Shown in pieces: positions 1 through 11,219 of a stretch of 64,000 nt of DNA (position 1 is its first letter; the number at the start of each line of letters is the position of its first letter). This DNA comes from Branchinecta lynchi. Its lineage: Eukaryota > Arthropoda > Branchiopoda > Anostraca > Branchinectidae. Location of the stretch: contig JAKZAP010000016.1 of the NCBI GenBank assembly GCA_023053575.1, positions 14,340,030 to 14,404,029 of the forward strand, written 5' to 3'. The position numbers and the translations under genes are program-made. The notes below the pieces were generated by a model, which had not been told where the DNA came from, searched no databases, and worked only from the letters and a program-made list of their open reading frames with translations.

Positions 1-959
1 GAAAAAGTCGAATTAGAGATAAGGAGACATGCTGAATCCGAATATGAAATTTATTTTCTCGCCGGACAAATAGTTCACCCGGAAATTCGTGAAAAGTAAA
101 AGTATAATATGAAGGTCATTGGAGGTTCGGTTTAGGGGCAAGGAAACGTGCAGAGTCCGAATATGAAAATTATTAGTTGGGCCGGAATCCGGCAAAAACC
201 GGAGAATTCGTTTAAAGGACACCTGAATGAAGAGTACCAAGTATCATCCCTATCTCTATGACGTCCGTTAACATTGTCTACCGAAAACCCAATCCAAATA
301 CGAAATACCGTTTCCAAGCTATGATTTTTGCTCCATTTGGCACTAGAAGAAATTTCAAATAAATTCTCAGGAAAAGAATGCTCTCCGTGTCCATGTCTGT
401 AAATGCATTCTCCATGGTGTGTTCAAGTATGGTTTCATTGTTCAGGTGTCCTTTAAAGTAAAAGTTTTATTTAAATTTGATAAGATGTTTTGATTTGCGG
501 GTAAAAAGACATGCTAAATTCGAATATGACAATCATTTTCTCACCGGAGGTATAGATCGCTCGGAATCCGGCTGAAACCGGAAAATTTGTTAAGAGCAAA
601 AGTTTAATCGGAAGTTGATTAAAGGTTGGATGTAGGAGTAAGGAGACATGCTGAATTTGTTTTTGAGCTTTGTTTTTTCGCCGGAGAATTAGTTTAGGAA
701 TTCCACCGAAACCGGAAAATTGGCAGAAGTAAGGCAGGAAGTTTCGATCTGCTTCGTCAAAACAGATATGACTTAAAGGGGTAAACACTCATGCTGAATC
801 CATATCTGAACTTGGTTTTCTCGTATGATTAGCTATTTGTCCTTAACCAATAGTAAAAGTGTTCAAGGAGTCTGGCGAAGACTGGATCTGGCTAAGACAA
901 GACCCAATTGTCTGGATCAAGTTTGAACTTTTGGGATCCCATCGAAACCTTTGGTCTTG
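1..959 (+). mobile_element. R1 repeat copy, 5' end off window, 3' tail intact
   Basis: Several diverged ~137-bp units (marks: ACATGCTGAA, CCGGAATCCGG, AAGTTTGTTAA, GAAGTTGATTAGATG) are followed by the conserved tail: TCTGGCGAAGACTGGATCTGG, GACAAGACCCAATTGTCTGG, TTTTGGGATCCCATCGAAAC and CTTTGGTCTTG. A TTAA-flanked element (216-452) interrupts it. Confidence 0.75.
216..452. mobile_element. piggyBac-like non-autonomous element inside R1
   Basis: The termini are inverted: AGGACACCTGAA at the left and TTCAGGTGTCCT at the right, each bordered by TTAA (212-215 and 453-456). Without the insert the surrounding R1 unit reads normally (TTTAAAGTAAAAG). The 237-bp element is an internally deleted, inverted relative of the copy at 42563-42995. 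TTAA duplication is the hallmark of the piggyBac superfamily; no transposase is present. Confidence 0.75.
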
Positions 960-965
960 TTTATA

Positions 966-3900
966 ATGGAAAATCTTCTCGCAGACAACCGTCGACAGCG
1001 TGATACACCTCGAAGGTATCAAAACAAGGCAGAAAACCAGCGTGGTTTTGTTAGAGGGGTTAGAATGTACCGTACGAAATTGATATTTCCGGGTTTAGAA
1101 ATATATGGAGTAGGCATGGGCACTGTTCCTGTTTTCTGTTTCTGATTCTGTTTTTTTTTTTCCTGTTTACTGTTTTCTGTTTCAAGGACCCAAAAATAAA
1201 CAGAACAGCTGTTTTCAAGCCAGCTGTTTTTTTTCTCACCTGTTCTGTTCCGTTTTGGTGTGTCCTGTTTTGCCCTGTTCCTGTTTTTTTTTTTTACCTG
1301 TTTAAACAGCCAAATCTATTTTTTTCGGTCTTCTCAGTTAACAAATCTTTTAACTTATGATTTAACTGATTTCCGTCATTTCGAAATGCCACATTCCAAA
1401 AGAGGCCAATTTGTCAACCTTACCAGTACCCACGCGGAATGTGGGTGCGATGACCGCTTTGGAAAATATTAAGCAAGAAGCAAGCAATAGCAGGATCAAC
1501 AGCAAAAAATTAAATATTTCTTCTTTATTGGAAATCGTGAAAAAATGGAGACTTAGACTTAGACTACTGTTGCAGCATTCCAGTCCTTCGTGGCAGCAGT
1601 CGTCTTCAGGTCTAATCTGAACAAGTGCGCAAGCGCTGAAACGTGACGTGTAAAAGTAAAACGTATATCATATATTGTGTACGAACAGCCTAATAACCAT
1701 TCGCCCTTGGGTTCATTGGTCAATATGGGCCCAGTTGTCAGCGTTTGGATTTGTGTGTGTGGGGGGGGAGGGGGGGGGGGGTATCACCGAAAGATACATC
1801 TAGACCCCAATGAAAACACTTATTCCGAATCTCACCTTGACATCAGTCATTGGTTAGCAAGTTTGCGCAGTTGGCCCATCCACTTGCGCCCGAACCGAAG
1901 GGGGGGGGGCTCCAAAGACTCATCTGGACAATGATGTTCACGCATTCCAAATTTCACCTTAGTACCAGTCATGTCTAGCAAGTTTGCGAATTTGGTCACG
2001 TAATCGGGCCCAGTTTCTGTGTCATTTAATTAAATACACTGATCAAGAACTATCTTGATTCTGCAAAGGGTATTTTTTATTTTCCACCATGTGCTCCAGT
2101 TATGACATTCAGAATATGTGCGTCCGTCCCCACAACGTAAATTCTACTATGACGCGGGAAACTTTAATCTAAACACAAAAGCGGCTTTTCAGTGGGCAGT
2201 GGTGAGATTGGTGAAGATTGCTTAGTGCCTGAACGAAAAAAGAATCATAAATCTTTCTCTTAAGGCGTACAACAAAAATACAAGCGCATAGAGGTACCGC
2301 AAATCACACGGAAATTTCACTATTTGAAAACCGATTATTCGTGAATAGCGGAACAACGAAGTAACGCATTTTCAGCGGCTCTTCAAGCTAATTTAAGTGA
2401 ATAAATGATGGGTAACCAAATTGTCCTATCCCAGGCCTTTCGGTAAACCTTAAAGGAAACATTAGTCACTGGGATAACTGTGCCCAATTGCCTTTGAACC
2501 GAGAGTGTCTGGGGGTTGAATCCCCAGAAGGCACAACTAGACCCCGAGGCCCACAAGTACATCAAGTTTCAGATTAGCATCTGTCATGGTTCACGGGATA
2601 AGAATGACAAAATGAAACGGGGAAAACCGAGAACGGAAGACCGGCTATCGCGGCCAGAAAAGTGTAGTGTTCATAAATGAATTTTCCACTGAAACCGAAC
2701 ATGTGATCACCAAGAAGGGCATAATATGACGTATTATCTGTGCAGCGAAGTTAAATGTGATTTCAAAAGACTAGTACTTTCAACTTAAAAAAGGCTGAAA
2801 CTAGCTTAACGACATCACAACATCCGCATCGGTTCATGATACGATCAGAAGCAGTGGTTGGCGACTGGAATTCCGGACAGTATTTTTGGCAGACTCGCAT
2901 TCAGCCGAGAAATCCGCGCGTTTTGAGCCTACTCGAGGAAAAGCTATTCGGTATTATGACTGAACATGCATCCCTCGCGACCCACCCCTCAGAGAAAAAA
3001 ATGACCATCGTCACCAACCACTGTCACAAAAAGAAGCTTGCTTAACTTTGAGTTTGTATGATCTGTAAACTTTAGTTTATTACCAACCACTAAGACAAAC
3101 AATCTAATTAGAAAGGTATTCGAAAATTTGTTGTTAAAGTTCAATGGGCACATCAAACTACCCCAATCCCACTCTGTAACAACCTAGGAACAATGCTTAC
3201 CCCCTAGGTCATCAGCTTTTTCAACAGTTTCCTCTCTGTGATGTTTCAAAGCGTAATTTTTTGGGCCAGTACATGCTCAGTTTACTAGCTTGGACAAAGA
3301 TAAAAGTGATTTTTCTTATAACACTTAGTAGATCTTTATTTTATGCATAAATCAGCTTGTATAATTCAGATTTGAATATGTTATTTCTTTTTGAATGATT
3401 TTTGTAGCTATGTTATTTTTTATAAGCTTATTGCATATTCTGGTACATTTTATAAAGCAAGTTAATCAAGCTTCACAACACTATTCCACAAAGAAAAACT
3501 TTTAATGGGCACTTTAAGCCATGGAACTTCTGATGAAACACTAGAACAATCAGGTAAACTGCATCTGCGGCTTGACTTTGGTGACATCTCAAATATATCC
3601 TTTTCTATCAAGCATTGCTGGGAGTTTTTGAATTTCCTGCCACCAGCTCCCAAGATTTGGATCGCCGAAATGCCAGAGAGGTAAAGACAAGGGATAACAA
3701 GAAAACGGCTGATTTTCGTAGCGCCTTCTAAAGGAAATCGGAAATGTTTCTTTGTGAAGCATTTAATACAATGTAAAGCATTAGAAGTGCCCATTTTGCT
3801 TTAAACGAAACTTCAATGGCTCATTTTCGATCGGGAGAAAGTTTAATTCATTGGTATAGGCAGCTGGAATTCTGAACCAAAATGTGTCCTTTTCTATGAA

Positions 3901-4288
3901 AAGAACTCGAATAATGTCATCTGCGTGGTGCAAGGAAGATCTATATAAGATACTTCTTGGTACAAGGCAAACTATAGGTGAACTATACTAGAAAAATAAT
4001 AAAAAATACGGGGAATCAAATAATAAAAAAAACACCGGTTTCAAACAGCCGTTTCTGTTTTTTTTTTTTTTTGCCTGTTTAACAGCTGTTTCTGTTTTTG
4101 AAGTCATCGTGTCTGTCAAAACAGAACAGGACCTGTTTTCTAGTTTCCTGTTTTCTTTCTGTGTCTGTTCTTATGTGACCCGTTTCTGCCTGTTCCTGTT
4201 TGAATGAAAAAAACAGAACAGTGCCCAACCCTAATATGGAGTGATTACGGAAGTAGGTTGCGTTAGTATTATAGGTAAGACAGGTCCT
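966..4288 (+). mobile_element. R3 repeat (TTAA family), split by a 3.1-kb hAT insertion
   Basis: Left segment 966-1110 carries the R3 marks CTTCTCGCAGACAACCGTCG and TTTTGTTAGAGGGGTTAGA. The right segment 4242-4288 (GTAGGTTGCGTTAGTATTAT, AAGACAGGTCCT) ends at TTAA 4289-4292. Joining across the hAT target duplication restores the order seen in the uninterrupted copy 23705-24080. The left terminus is missing next to the R1 tail. Confidence 0.7.
1111..4233. mobile_element. hAT-superfamily element, 3.1 kb, non-autonomous or decayed
   Basis: An exact 8-bp target duplication ATATGGAG (1103-1110 and 4234-4241) flanks imperfect inverted ends, TAGGCATGGGCACTGTTC on the left and TAGGGTTGGGCACTGTTC as the complement of the right. 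An 8-bp duplication with TAGGGNTGGGCA-type ends fits hAT. Both subterminal zones are filled with CTGTTTT/CCTGTTT repeats. The longest internal reading frame is about 110 codons (3462-3794, minus), with no recognisable RNase-H-like transposase or dimerisation motif, so the interior is probably decayed or unrelated filler. Confidence 0.85.
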
Positions 4289-4429
4289 TTAACACGTTAA
4301 CAAACACCATGCCGCTAGTTGAGCTGTGATCGAAGGCAGAACTAATGATTTTTCTTTCTGGAAGGAGAAAAAACAGTAAAGAAGGTAGGGTCGTTGTTAT
4401 GGGCGTATCTGACTCTTTTTTTTCTTCAG

Positions 4430-7400
4430 TACAATGGTATCAAGTGGAGCCTCTGGGACCGAATTGAAGTCGGTCATCCCATGACCCTTCGACAGTTCAT
4501 TGAACACTTCGAGAAGAACCACAACCTGAAAATCTCCATGTTGTCTCAAGGAGTGTGCCTTCTTTTCTCCTTCTTCATGGCCAAAGCCAGTCTGAACGAT
4601 CGCTTGGATATGCTGTAAGTGTGTTTTAATAATAACAATTACGTTATTTTCACCCATCAGAAAGTACAAGGCATAGGAGTAGCTGTCAAGTTTGGCATCC
4701 TTGGTTTAGCAAAGCTTAGATGCCGAAATCGAGCGACTTCCGAAGAGAGCCTGTAGGATAATACTTGGGCACACTTACCCCTCTTATAGTGCCTTCAAAT
4801 TCACGGCGTCGAAAAAGTGTGTGAAAGACGACACAACTTTCTCACGAATTTTTGCCAGCAAATTATGAATCCTGGAGACCACAGAACCATCCTTCCTGCC
4901 CTTATTACGCTTTCTCTTGTTCCTAACACGCGAAGCATGAAAACCCTTTAACTCTAATTAATGTGTATTTTCGTTTCATAATTTAATAATAAGGACTTCC
5001 GAAGAGAGCCTGTAGGATAATACTTGGGCATTCTTACTCCTCTCACAGGGCCTTCAAATTCGCGGCGTCGAAAAAGTGTCTGAGAGACACATAGCTTTTT
5101 CACGAATTTCCGCCACCAAATTATGAATTTTGGACACCACAGGACCATCCTTCCTGACTTCATTACGCTTTTTCTTGGCCCTAACACGCGAAGCAAAAAA
5201 ACGTTTTAACTCTTAATTAATTTGTGTTTAAGTTTTTTTTTTGTATTTCTTCCCGTGTTAGCCAAGATATTTGGGCCAAAATTAAGTTGATTTGATGAAT
5301 AAGAAATAAGCAAGAAAATGAGACGAAAACGCCATACTAGAATTGAAAAAAAAAAGCGAGAAAGACAACTTTACCGTCTATAGAAATAGTCTATTGTAAA
5401 ATAATGCTCTTCCATTCATGGGGAGGGGGGGGGGGGTCTACTTTTCTATACTAGAAGATTTACCACACCGTCAAAATGCTATCGTGATTCGCTATTTTCA
5501 GTGAAGTGATAATTGTGAGAATGAAAGTATGGATGTTTAACCTTTACCTTATTCTGAGAGCTTTCCGTGGTAGCGGACGAATAAGCTTCAGTACGAACTC
5601 TTCAGAGGTGTCTTGGGATCATGGTCTTTCGTTTAGAGAAGTCATTTCCTTTTCTTACACACTTACTTTATTCCTTGTTCGGTATGCAAATACAGCTTAA
5701 ATCAATTTGAATAGGTGCGTGGCAATTCCTTCAGGTCTACGATTCATCTCCCTGTTTGATACTTCACGTCAGTTGACCTTTTAAATTCACTACGGCGTAA
5801 TCAACCATTAAAGTTTAACCGAAGAGGGCTGATGTTCTACAATCTAATTACACATCACTTATTCACTTAAATAGCCGTGAAACCCGATAAAATTAGTGAT
5901 ATAGTGCATATACATATAGTGATAGTCGATTTCATCAAGTGAACTTACTCTTTCGGGTTTCTGGTGCCTCTATGTGCCTTCCCCTCTATGCTTGAGATGT
6001 TAGCGACTACAAAGGTAAGCCATAGCCGAAAAATCAACTAAAAATTTCAGATTCTTTTTTTTTTTTTTTTTTTTTTTTTTATGTGCGTCTTAAACTTTAA
6101 AAGTTCTCTCATTGCTAAGGATATTAGAGCTTATCCTTAGCTCCTATCTTCTTTTTTTTCAGATTCTTTGCGAGGTTTATTGTCTAGAAAAGTCCTGGAA
6201 ATGCAAGTTTTTTTTAAATTAAACTTTAAAGATCAAAGACGAGCCTCAAAATCCGACGAGCTTCGCTAGCTCTAAAAGGTTAAACCAAGATACAGATGTC
6301 AGGAGCCTTGAAAAGGACAGGAGACTGTCAGTGAACCAACCGCTGATCAAAAGGTTGTGGTTGTTTGTTCTTAGAGCTTGGTCACACAAATGAGCCAAGT
6401 GTGACCAAGCTCTTACTGGTCTCAAAATCCAGTATTGTCCAGGCTATAAAGAAAGCAAATTTTGATATTGATGCTAAATGATAATATAATATTCGTCACA
6501 TGAATAGGAGAATGAAAGAGTTCCAACCGGAATCCGGCGTAACTGCGAATTAGCCGACCGTAGAAACTGGGCTTGTCAGGTCGCGAAGCGGAAAAGTATG
6601 TAATTAAGGCGGCTGAGGAGAAGGGGATTTGATCAACCGTAGACACATGGCGCACCTACTCTTGACTATTTATTTTTAATTTGATTCGTAAAGTAGGCAA
6701 CGGGGCCGTTCACATGACTGCAGGACTAAAACATAGCGAAAATTGCATATTCCTGTAGTTTGTAGAATAAGTAATAGGTAGGCTATAGTGTTTTGTGTTT
6801 GCTTTGATGGGGTGTCCCTTGTTCGATTTAGTGCAATAAACTCTATCTAATCTGTGTATACAACTAATACAAAAAGAAAAGAAAATATAGGTGGAAGGCA
6901 GCCTCCAACAGTAAGGGCACAATTAAAGACTGAAGTATGAAAATTCAGTCAGCTATGATTTAACCCACTGGGAAAAAGGTATTGAATCGTTATGATTGAA
7001 TTCAGTTCAGTTTATTTGTAAAACGGGAAGCGAACAAGCCAAGTATTCGTTCAGTCGTCAATACATATATTTACATATGCATATGTATATATCGTTGCTG
7101 CCACGCATTAGGTGTTGTGTTGACATCTTTTGTGTGAAAACGAGCTATTGATATTGGGGCTATGGATCTTGGCTTCTGCATCTACTTTAAATATTTCAGA
7201 GCCCCTCCACAAGCCATTCCGGAAATACATCAGTTGCTCAAAACATCTAACCGCCAAGAGAACGGTCAAAAAGAGCTAAGCGACATAAACACCATCAATA
7301 TATCGGTAAAAGAAAATTAAAATGTTCTTCTTTTCTTCTATCCGCTGTAAAGAAAGGTGTTACGACGTAAAAATCATCAAGATCTGTGTAAAAGTCGGTT

Positions 7401-9700
7401 TTGAAAAGAAAAAAAAAAATTCTTGTGACCATTTTTAAAATTTTCGATTGACCCCATAATTCGTATTTATATATATATATATATATAAATACGAATTTAT
7501 ATATAAGTTATTAGGTCTGCAGAGCCCATCTACGAACGTGACCTGAACAAAGCCTTTTAGATAACGGCTTCGATACACTCGGATATGCTGTATGCATAGA
7601 TACAGCTGGTTCTAGGATTCCACAGCGGGTCTGACCGCTAAGTAAAACCAAGACCAAACAAGCCATTAGAACGTCTTTTTGGGATCCCAAAACGTAAGTG
7701 GCGGGATACCTATGACATCGCAAAAGTTGTCCGTCCGTCCGTCTGTTCGTCTGTGCGCACTATAATTCTCGAAGGGAATGAGATATTTTGATGAAACGTG
7801 GTGTGCGGATTCTTTGGGTCAAGAGTAAGGTCAAGTTCGTAGATGGGCTCTGTAGCCCTACATTTAGGGGTGGGGTTTAAACTAAGGGGCAAATGAAATA
7901 TTTTTAAACACATAATGTGATAGTCGATTATGGGGTAAGAAGCTGAACACGATGGTCAAAACCACTGTGTCATCGGACAAGTAGTTCGCCCGGAATCCGG
8001 CGAAAACCGGAAACTTTGTTAATAGTATAAGTTTTATTTGAAGTTGATTAGATGTTCGATTCCGGGATAAGAAGACATGCTGAACACGATAGCAAAAAGC
8101 ATTTTTTTGGCCGGACAAACAGTTCGTCCAGAATCCGGCCAGAACCGGAAAGTTTCTTAAAAGTAAAAGTTTTATTTGGAGTTGATTAAATGTTCGATTT
8201 AGGGTAAGAAGTCATGCTGATCACTTGTGTGAAAACAATTAAGTATAACACACATGCTGAATCCCTATCTGAACTTGGTTTTCGCAGACGATTAGCTGTT
8301 TGGCCTTAATCTGTTTATGCATTTTAATAGTAAAACTGTTCTAGGAGTCTGGCGAAGACAAGACCCAATCGTCTGGATCATATATTGATTTTTTGAGATC
8401 CCATCGAAACCTTTGGTCTTGTTCCTTTTTTTTTTTTTAACCCGCGTAGCCTTTCGAAACAATTTTGATTTTTACTTTTTGGGCTACGACTCCTCCACTC
8501 GGTGACGTTAACATTTCATTTAACTCTTTAACGTCACCTTGAACGTCACTCTTTCCAAACAAACAAACAAAACTTTAAACTTAAAAAATTTAACTCCATT
8601 TACCATTCCAACTATTCAAATTATTTTTGAATTTAACTTTACCAATCTTAATAATTATTTACTCTTATTTCAATACAAATATAAACATTTTTTTCTCTTT
8701 ATGTACGAATCCTCATGTCTACACATAAAGACTCTAACCCCAACTAAAACGACCACTACGAAAGACAAACACCACCAGACAGAGGCCCCTAAGAACTACA
8801 GACGCACTCCAAATCCATTATTACGAACTATGGTATTTACTTTAATCTATACTAACAAATTCAATGTAAACATAAAAACTTTAAATCCGCCCCTAAACCA
8901 TATTTATTTCCGTCTTTGGTCCCATGCAGCGATTACGGATACCCCGACAAAACTGAGCTGAGCTAGAGGAACTTGCTGAGATTTGTGTTGATGCCAGTCT
9001 ACTTCCCTCTTCGCCACTGCGTTTATCACAGGAAAAAGTGCAGCAGGCGTGCTGACCCGCTATGCAGCGCGTCATATGCGAGGTCACAATGGTAGGCAAC
9101 CAATCGGCTTTTACTTTAGAAATTTCTTCTCTGGGCTTTATTGCGATATGGCTGTTTGTAGAGGTAATAAATTGTGACTTTCAGCGTGGCTCCTACCCTC
9201 CACTTCTTTACATCGGGAAGGGTATAGGGAATCTATTCGACTTCGCACGGTTGTGTTACAGAGATGGGGAGAGGGAGGTACTGGTGCATATTTGTTCTTG
9301 GTATACACTGTAAAAAGAAATCTTGCAGTATTTGCTACTGGGATTAATCTTATCTTTATTGAGATAAGATTACCCCTAATTCGGATTAATCTTATCCTAA
9401 AAGATTAATCCCAGTAGCAAATACTGGATCATTATTCGGAGAAACTTTTTGCAGTGAAGTATAACTAGCCTTTGGGCCGACGGTCTCAGATTCGATATCT
9501 GCCACTGAAAACACAGCTTAGTGTACTTCTCGAGTCCTAACTCAGACTTAAAGAGCCTTCTTTTTAGCATGCCAGATGTTGTCCGCAAGGTCTCGAAAAA
9601 GCCGATCGAACCCCACGTCAAATCCCTCGTCTTTGAAATCTGCTGCGACGACGAAAACGGAGAAGATATAGAGGTACCATTCGTCGTTTACCGCCTTTAG
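4430..9700 (+). CDS. UBA1: Ubiquitin-activating enzyme E1, C-terminal two exons (5' part outside window)
   Basis: E1 activates ubiquitin with ATP, carries it as a thioester and hands it to E2 enzymes; the C-terminal ubiquitin-fold domain (UFD) recruits the E2. Two exons are visible, 4430-4614 and 9568-9700. The first starts in phase 0 after a TTTTCTTCAG acceptor and ends before GTAAGT, leaving CT. The second follows TTTTTAG, begins with C to complete the Leu codon, and reads on to TAG at 9698-9700. Together they encode the last 105 residues. Diagnostic stretches are WSLWDRIEV, MTLRQFIEHF, MLSQGVCLLFSFF, RLDM, then VRKVSKKPIEPHVKSLVFE and ENGEDIEVPFVVY, matching the UFD of animal UBA1 rather than UBA6. 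The 4,953-bp intron holds a 250-bp tandem duplication, an R1 copy and a palindromic MITE. No earlier exon was found in 1-4429, so the preceding intron exceeds 4.4 kb. An ATTAAA near 9930 is a possible poly(A) signal. Complete E1 proteins are about 1,050 residues. Confidence 0.9.
4734..5240. repeat. Tandem duplication, ~260-bp unit, in the E1 last intron
   Basis: Two copies begin at 4734 and 4994. Shared landmarks are CTTCCGAAGAGAGCCTGTAG, GATAATACTTGGGCA, GGCGTCGAAAAAGTGT, ACCATCCTTCCTG and CTAACACGCGAAGCA. The copies differ at many single sites, so the duplication is not very recent. No coding signal was seen in it. Confidence 0.8.
5241..7500. other. Intronic stretch without a gene
   Basis: AT-rich intron sequence of the E1 gene. 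It holds a long T tract (about 6055-6080), a block at 6085-6150 that recurs at 11628-11690 (TTAGAGCTTATCCTT), the hairpin at 6373-6413, a probable LINE 3' tail near 7005-7035 (minus-sense, AGTTCAGTTTATTTGTAAAA) and an AT dinucleotide run near 7467-7488. No exon was recognised. Confidence 0.5.
6373..6413. repeat. Perfect 15-bp inverted repeat with 11-nt loop
   Basis: AGAGCTTGGTCACAC (6373-6387) pairs with GTGTGACCAAGCTCT (6399-6413). It may be the fused ends of a fully deleted transposon or a simple hairpin. Confidence 0.85.
7681..8423 (+). mobile_element. R1 repeat copy in E1 intron
   Basis: Head GGGATCCCAAAACGTAAGTG at 7681, then GACATCGCAAAAGTTGTCCG, GGGATACC, ATGAAACGTGGTGTG, GTAGATGGGCTCTGTAGCCC and ATTTAGGGGTGGGG. 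Two to three ~137-bp units with CCGGAATCCGG follow, then the tail GAGATCCCATCGAAACC and CTTTGGTCTTG. A short reversed scrap of the same head (AGAGCCCATCTACGAACGTG) lies near 7520. Confidence 0.8.
8430..9305. other. Intronic stretch, no gene recognised
   Basis: A low-complexity AT-rich segment (8530-8900, Lys/Thr/Asn-rich frames only) grades into ordinary sequence. No splice-compatible exon of E1 was found here. Confidence 0.4.
9306..9456. mobile_element. Palindromic mariner-like MITE (copy 1), E1 intron
   Basis: Ends CACTGTAAAAAG and CTTTTTGCAGTG are inverted. The inner arms CAGTATTTGCTACTGGGATT and AATCCCAGTAGCAAATACTG are nearly perfect complements, so most of the 151 bp can fold back. The left flank is TA and the right flank AA, against TA on both sides in copy 2. 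It lies 111 bp before the last E1 exon. Confidence 0.75.
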
Positions 9701-10494
9701 AAATGTCCACTTTAGGTTTTTCTATAATTTGGGTACGCTCGCCCGTTTTACCTTTGTGATCTCTGGTGAGTGAGATTTCACAATTCCTGTTTTGGCAACG
9801 TCGAGCGCACCCTTAGTATCATGGCTAGGAGCCGTTGCTGATTTTCTTCAAATCAGTGGCGATATTTATTCAGTTTGCTAATGAAGTAATAATGCAATTA
9901 TTAAAGTAGTTTTTGTCATATAACTGCTGATTAAAATATCTGTTCTATCCTTTCCGTGTTATTTCTTGGTTGAAGATACGCACGGTAGAAAAGATCTACG
10001 GAAAATTGCTGTTTTTCCAAATCGCGTAAATCCAAGCTTAAATCCCGTTGCAATATCAAGTTCTTTACCACCGGTGTGCTAAAGCTAGGGGTCTTTTTTT
10101 CCTTTTTTAGTCCCGTGTCACAAAGTCCCTAAATTTGGCTTAGGTCTCTTTTGGTCCCTATTGGTCCTTGGTTCACTTCTGAGGTCCTTTTAGATTGTTT
10201 TCCGACCAAGATTCTTACCTTTTCATCGAACATCTTGCAATAAGTATGTGAGTAATTGTCAATGTGCATACTTGAACATAAACCTATTTCAAGGCTATAG
10301 CGTTACTGTCTGATTGAAAAAGACTAGTAGCGAAAAAGATTGAAACCAATTGCCACTAGTCTCATCTTGCGATTTTTGTTTCTAGCTTGAAGTTTAAATT
10401 ATCATCTTGTTGTTTTTCACTCACTTTAATAGAGGAACCCAATAAATAAAGATCACATTGGAAATAACTGTTACACAACTTCATAGAGCTATCC
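9701..10494. other. E1 3' flank, no gene
   Basis: Probable E1 3' UTR and downstream DNA. A GTCCC/GGTCCT-rich segment near 10110-10200 resembles one at 12930-13020. Confidence 0.4.
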
Positions 10495-11219
10495 AACCCC
10501 AAAACCGTTGCTACAGTCTGTCTGAAATGTTGTTTCATGGATAGATACATGGGCCTAGCTAGGCTTGAATTCTTGGGGAAGGGCGTTAGATCCAGGTTTG
10601 TCTTGGGTGACAAGCCAAAATTTTTGCCCAGTTGAGTTATACTGAAAGTTTCCAGTACTGTGTTGCGAGAGCAACACTTTGGTTTTGTTGTGTTTTTTTT
10701 TGTTTTTTTTCCTAACACCGCGATTTCAGCTTATTAATAGAAAGTGGTAAGGGCTTAACCTTCGCGGTTTTTACGGAAAGCGTGGACCTTAGGCCGGATT
10801 GATAAATATGACCTTACATTTTGGAAAGCTCCGTAGAGCTCTTGCCTGGGGCCAAAACCCCAAAACCGTTGCTACAGTCTGTCTGAAATGTTGTTTCATG
10901 GATAGATACATGGGCCTAGCTAGGCTTGAATTCTTGGGGAAGGGCGTTAGATCCAGGTTTGTCTTGGGTGACAAGCCAAAATTTTTGCCCAGTTGAGTTA
11001 TACTGAAAGTTTCCAGTACTGTGTTGCGAGAGCAACACTTTGGTTTTGTTGTGTTTTTTTTTTTGTTTTTTTTTCCTAACACCGCGATTTCAGGTTATTA
11101 ATAGAAAGTCGTAAGGGCTTAACCTTCGCGGTTTTTACGGAAAGCGTGGACCTTAGGCCGGATTGATGAATATGACCTTACATTTTGGAAAGCTCCGTAG
11201 AGCTCTTGCCTGGGGCCAA
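10495..11219. repeat. Recent ~362-bp tandem duplication
   Basis: Units 10495-10855 and 10856-11219 are almost identical over their length, differing mainly in T-run length and a few bases. Landmarks are AACCGTTGCTACAGTCTGTC, GGGCCTAGCTAGGCTTG, GCGAGAGCAACACTTTGG and ACCTTAGGCCGG. The 55 bp before the first unit weakly resembles the unit end, suggesting an older third repeat. The conserved minus-strand frame across both units has no recognisable domain. Confidence 0.88.

Noticed and set aside
2475..2535. tRNA-like stretch with GGGGGTTGAATCCCC and TGTGCC/GGCACA pairing
   Set aside because: Only about 57 nt between the pairing ends, no D-arm and anticodon arm in the right places; more likely chance or a decayed SINE.
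3462..3794. 110-codon minus frame inside the 3.1-kb hAT
   Set aside because: No transposase motif recognised; the opposite strand is partly open as well.
8539..8961. 140-codon plus frame
   Set aside because: Asn/Thr/Lys-rich translation of AT-rich low-complexity intron DNA.
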